Assembly: GCA_016781705.1 (NCBI GenBank)
Contig: JADDPV010000026.1
Coordinates: 1-5,792, forward strand
DNA from: Rubrobacter sp.
Lineage (GTDB): Bacteria > Actinomycetota > Rubrobacteria > Rubrobacterales > Rubrobacteraceae
Direction of reading: 5' to 3'
DNA length: 5,792 nt
This document shows positions 4,954 to 5,792 of this stretch, piece by piece. Both the position numbers and the translations under genes were made by a program. Every line of letters begins with the position of its first letter. Positions within the stretch are counted from its first letter, which is position 1. The notes below the pieces were generated by a model, which worked only from the letters and a program-made list of their open reading frames with translations, was not told the DNA's origin and did no database searches.

Positions 4954-5657
4954 ACCCGGTCTACCTTGGCGTGGATGTTGCAGGCGCCAAGAACACTTGG
5001 ATGGTAGCGCTGTCACCCGGCGAGGACGGCTTGGCCGTGGTGCACGGACCACGCCTGGCCTCTCTCCAGGGTATCGTAGGGTACTGCGAGGAGCACGACG
5101 TGGTCGCGGCGACTATCGACGCCCAGCTAGCGATAGCCCTATCCGACGAGGGCGGTCTACGCAGTTCCGACGAACAACTCAGGGCAGCCCTCCCGAAGGA
5201 CTGCCGGGAGTGGGTGATGTCGTTCAACTCGCTCATGGCCGTGCCCGTGCGCGGCCGTCTGCTCGCCGATCACCTCTCGCCCACCGTAGGCACCCTACTC
5301 GAAACCCACCCAAGGGCCTCGCTCCTATTCGGGCTCGGGCACGTCGAGGAGGAGATCCACGAGGCCATTCGCCATTACAAAAGGAAAAGGAGCGACACCA
5401 AGGAACAGACCGAGGTGAGGATCGAGCACACCAAGAAGTTGTGGTACCACTGGTCGGGCTGCTTCGGCATATCCTGCGACGGGGCGGTGGAACACGATGG
5501 CGCGCTGGATTCCTTGGTCTGCGCGACCGTCGCGTACCTGTTCCACCACGGCCCAAAGAGACTACGCAGGCTGCGCCACGAGGCCGCGAACACGGCGGGT
5601 GGTGGCCCCTTCTACGTCCTGGCCCCGGATGTGGCGACCAAGGCTCAAGGCGTCTAG
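4950..5657 (+). CDS. DUF429 family predicted nuclease (RNase H-like fold)
   Basis: This is a 235-residue protein with the DUF429 pattern, a family predicted to have an RNase H-like nuclease fold but with little biochemistry. Expected acidic positions are present: D9 in YLGVDVAGAKN (5-15), D57 in ATIDAQLA (54-61), E118 in ETHPRAS (118-124), and D183/D187 in EHDGALDSLVCATVAYL (181-197). The RSSDEQLR stretch (71-78) fits the family's usual segment after the second strand. The start is GTG 4950, overlapping the orphan's stop by 4 bp and lacking a good Shine-Dalgarno of its own, so translation is probably coupled. The length is normal for the family and no key acidic residue is missing. Residues 144-165 are a charged insert (YKRKRSDTKEQ onward). 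The setting beside an XRE regulator and restriction nucleases suggests a DNA-processing or defence role, but the substrate is unknown. Confidence 0.8.
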   Translation: MNPVYLGVDVAGAKNTWMVALSPGEDGLAVVHGPRLASLQGIVGYCEEHDVVAATIDAQLAIALSDEGGLRSSDEQLRAALPKDCREWVMSFNSLMAVPVRGRLLADHLSPTVGTLLETHPRASLLFGLGHVEEEIHEAIRHYKRKRSDTKEQTEVRIEHTKKLWYHWSGCFGISCDGAVEHDGALDSLVCATVAYLFHHGPKRLRRLRHEAANTAGGGPFYVLAPDVATKAQGV

Positions 5658-5658
5658 C

Positions 5659-5697
5659 CTATCTGAGAGACCATCTGATAGCCTCACGCTGGATGGT
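5659..5697 (+). repeat. Overlapping short inverted repeats after DUF429
   Basis: CTATC (5659-5663) can pair with GATAG (5677-5681), while ACCATC (5670-5675) can pair with GATGGT (5692-5697). The two stems interleave, so only one can form at a time. They lie in the 61-nt gap between the DUF429 stop and the next start. The stems are only 5-6 bp with loops over 12 nt, so chance is a real alternative. Confidence 0.25.
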
Positions 5698-5718
5698 GGA
5701 GCGAGCGCAAGGGGCATC

Positions 5719-5792
5719 ATGGCGTCTTTGAAGTTTACCGACGAGCAGCTTAGAGCGCATTTCAAAACCGCGAGCCGAGGTGCCTGGGCGGA
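5719..5792 (+). CDS. Start of a truncated gene (runs off the window)
   Basis: An ATG at 5719 opens a frame of 24 complete codons with no stop before the right edge. It begins MASLKFTDEQLRAHF, and the product is not recognised. AAGGGG (5709-5714) lies 4 nt upstream as a moderate Shine-Dalgarno. It is 61 nt after DUF429 on the same strand and could be a third gene of the operon. The nearby ATG at 5694 is rejected because its frame stops after 12 codons. Confidence 0.5.
   Translation, partial: MASLKFTDEQLRAHFKTASRGAWA

Noticed and set aside
4886..5731. 281-codon plus-strand frame overlapping DUF429
   Set aside because: It has an Arg/Gly-rich composition with no domain, while DUF429 motifs with ordered acidic residues occupy the other frame.
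1..5792. CRISPR arrays, tRNA or rRNA genes, insertion sequences, long direct repeats
   Set aside because: I saw no regular repeat-spacer pattern, no tRNA-like cloverleaf end, no transposase motif, and no repeat longer than the 8-bp tandem unit.

Overview
This is a GC-rich window with pervasive G/C third codon positions and frequent AGG (Arg) and ATA (Ile) codons. That suggests a high-GC actinobacterium, possibly Rubrobacter-like, but no phylogenetic marker is present and the assignment is tentative. There is no rRNA, tRNA, CRISPR array, transposase or integrase. The content looks like a defence or accessory island of restriction-type nucleases and small orphan genes.

Layout from left to right. 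(1) 1-126 holds a doubtful gene tail running in from the left edge, followed by a plus-strand HNH endonuclease (102-1244). (2) Convergent to it on the minus strand is an SRA(YDG)-HNH gene, a type IV, modification-dependent restriction enzyme (1333-2202). Its reading frame is cut by one in-frame amber codon at 1966-1968, and the residue at its HNH catalytic-histidine position is tyrosine, so it looks like a recently inactivated gene. (3) A 249-bp divergent intergenic region (2203-2451) leads to a plus-strand stand-alone HsdR_N-type PD-(D/E)xK nuclease (2452-3531). A 109-codon orphan gene (3560-3889) and a small three-helix membrane protein (3964-4326) follow. (4) A minus-strand XRE-family regulator of 78 aa (4404-4640) diverges from a two-gene plus-strand operon: a 63-aa orphan (4762-4953) overlapping by 4 bp a DUF429 RNase H-fold predicted nuclease (4950-5657). 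A truncated gene begins at 5719.

Three restriction-type nucleases of different folds and one RNase H-fold predicted nuclease lie close together, with no DNA methyltransferase visible. The strongest observations are the two separate lesions in the SRA-HNH gene, and a perfect 8-bp tandem repeat at the 63-aa orphan/DUF429 junction. Loss of one repeat copy would fuse those two genes in frame. The XRE regulator with the divergent orphan-DUF429 pair is the best candidate here for an uncharacterised module, but that is inference from layout only.
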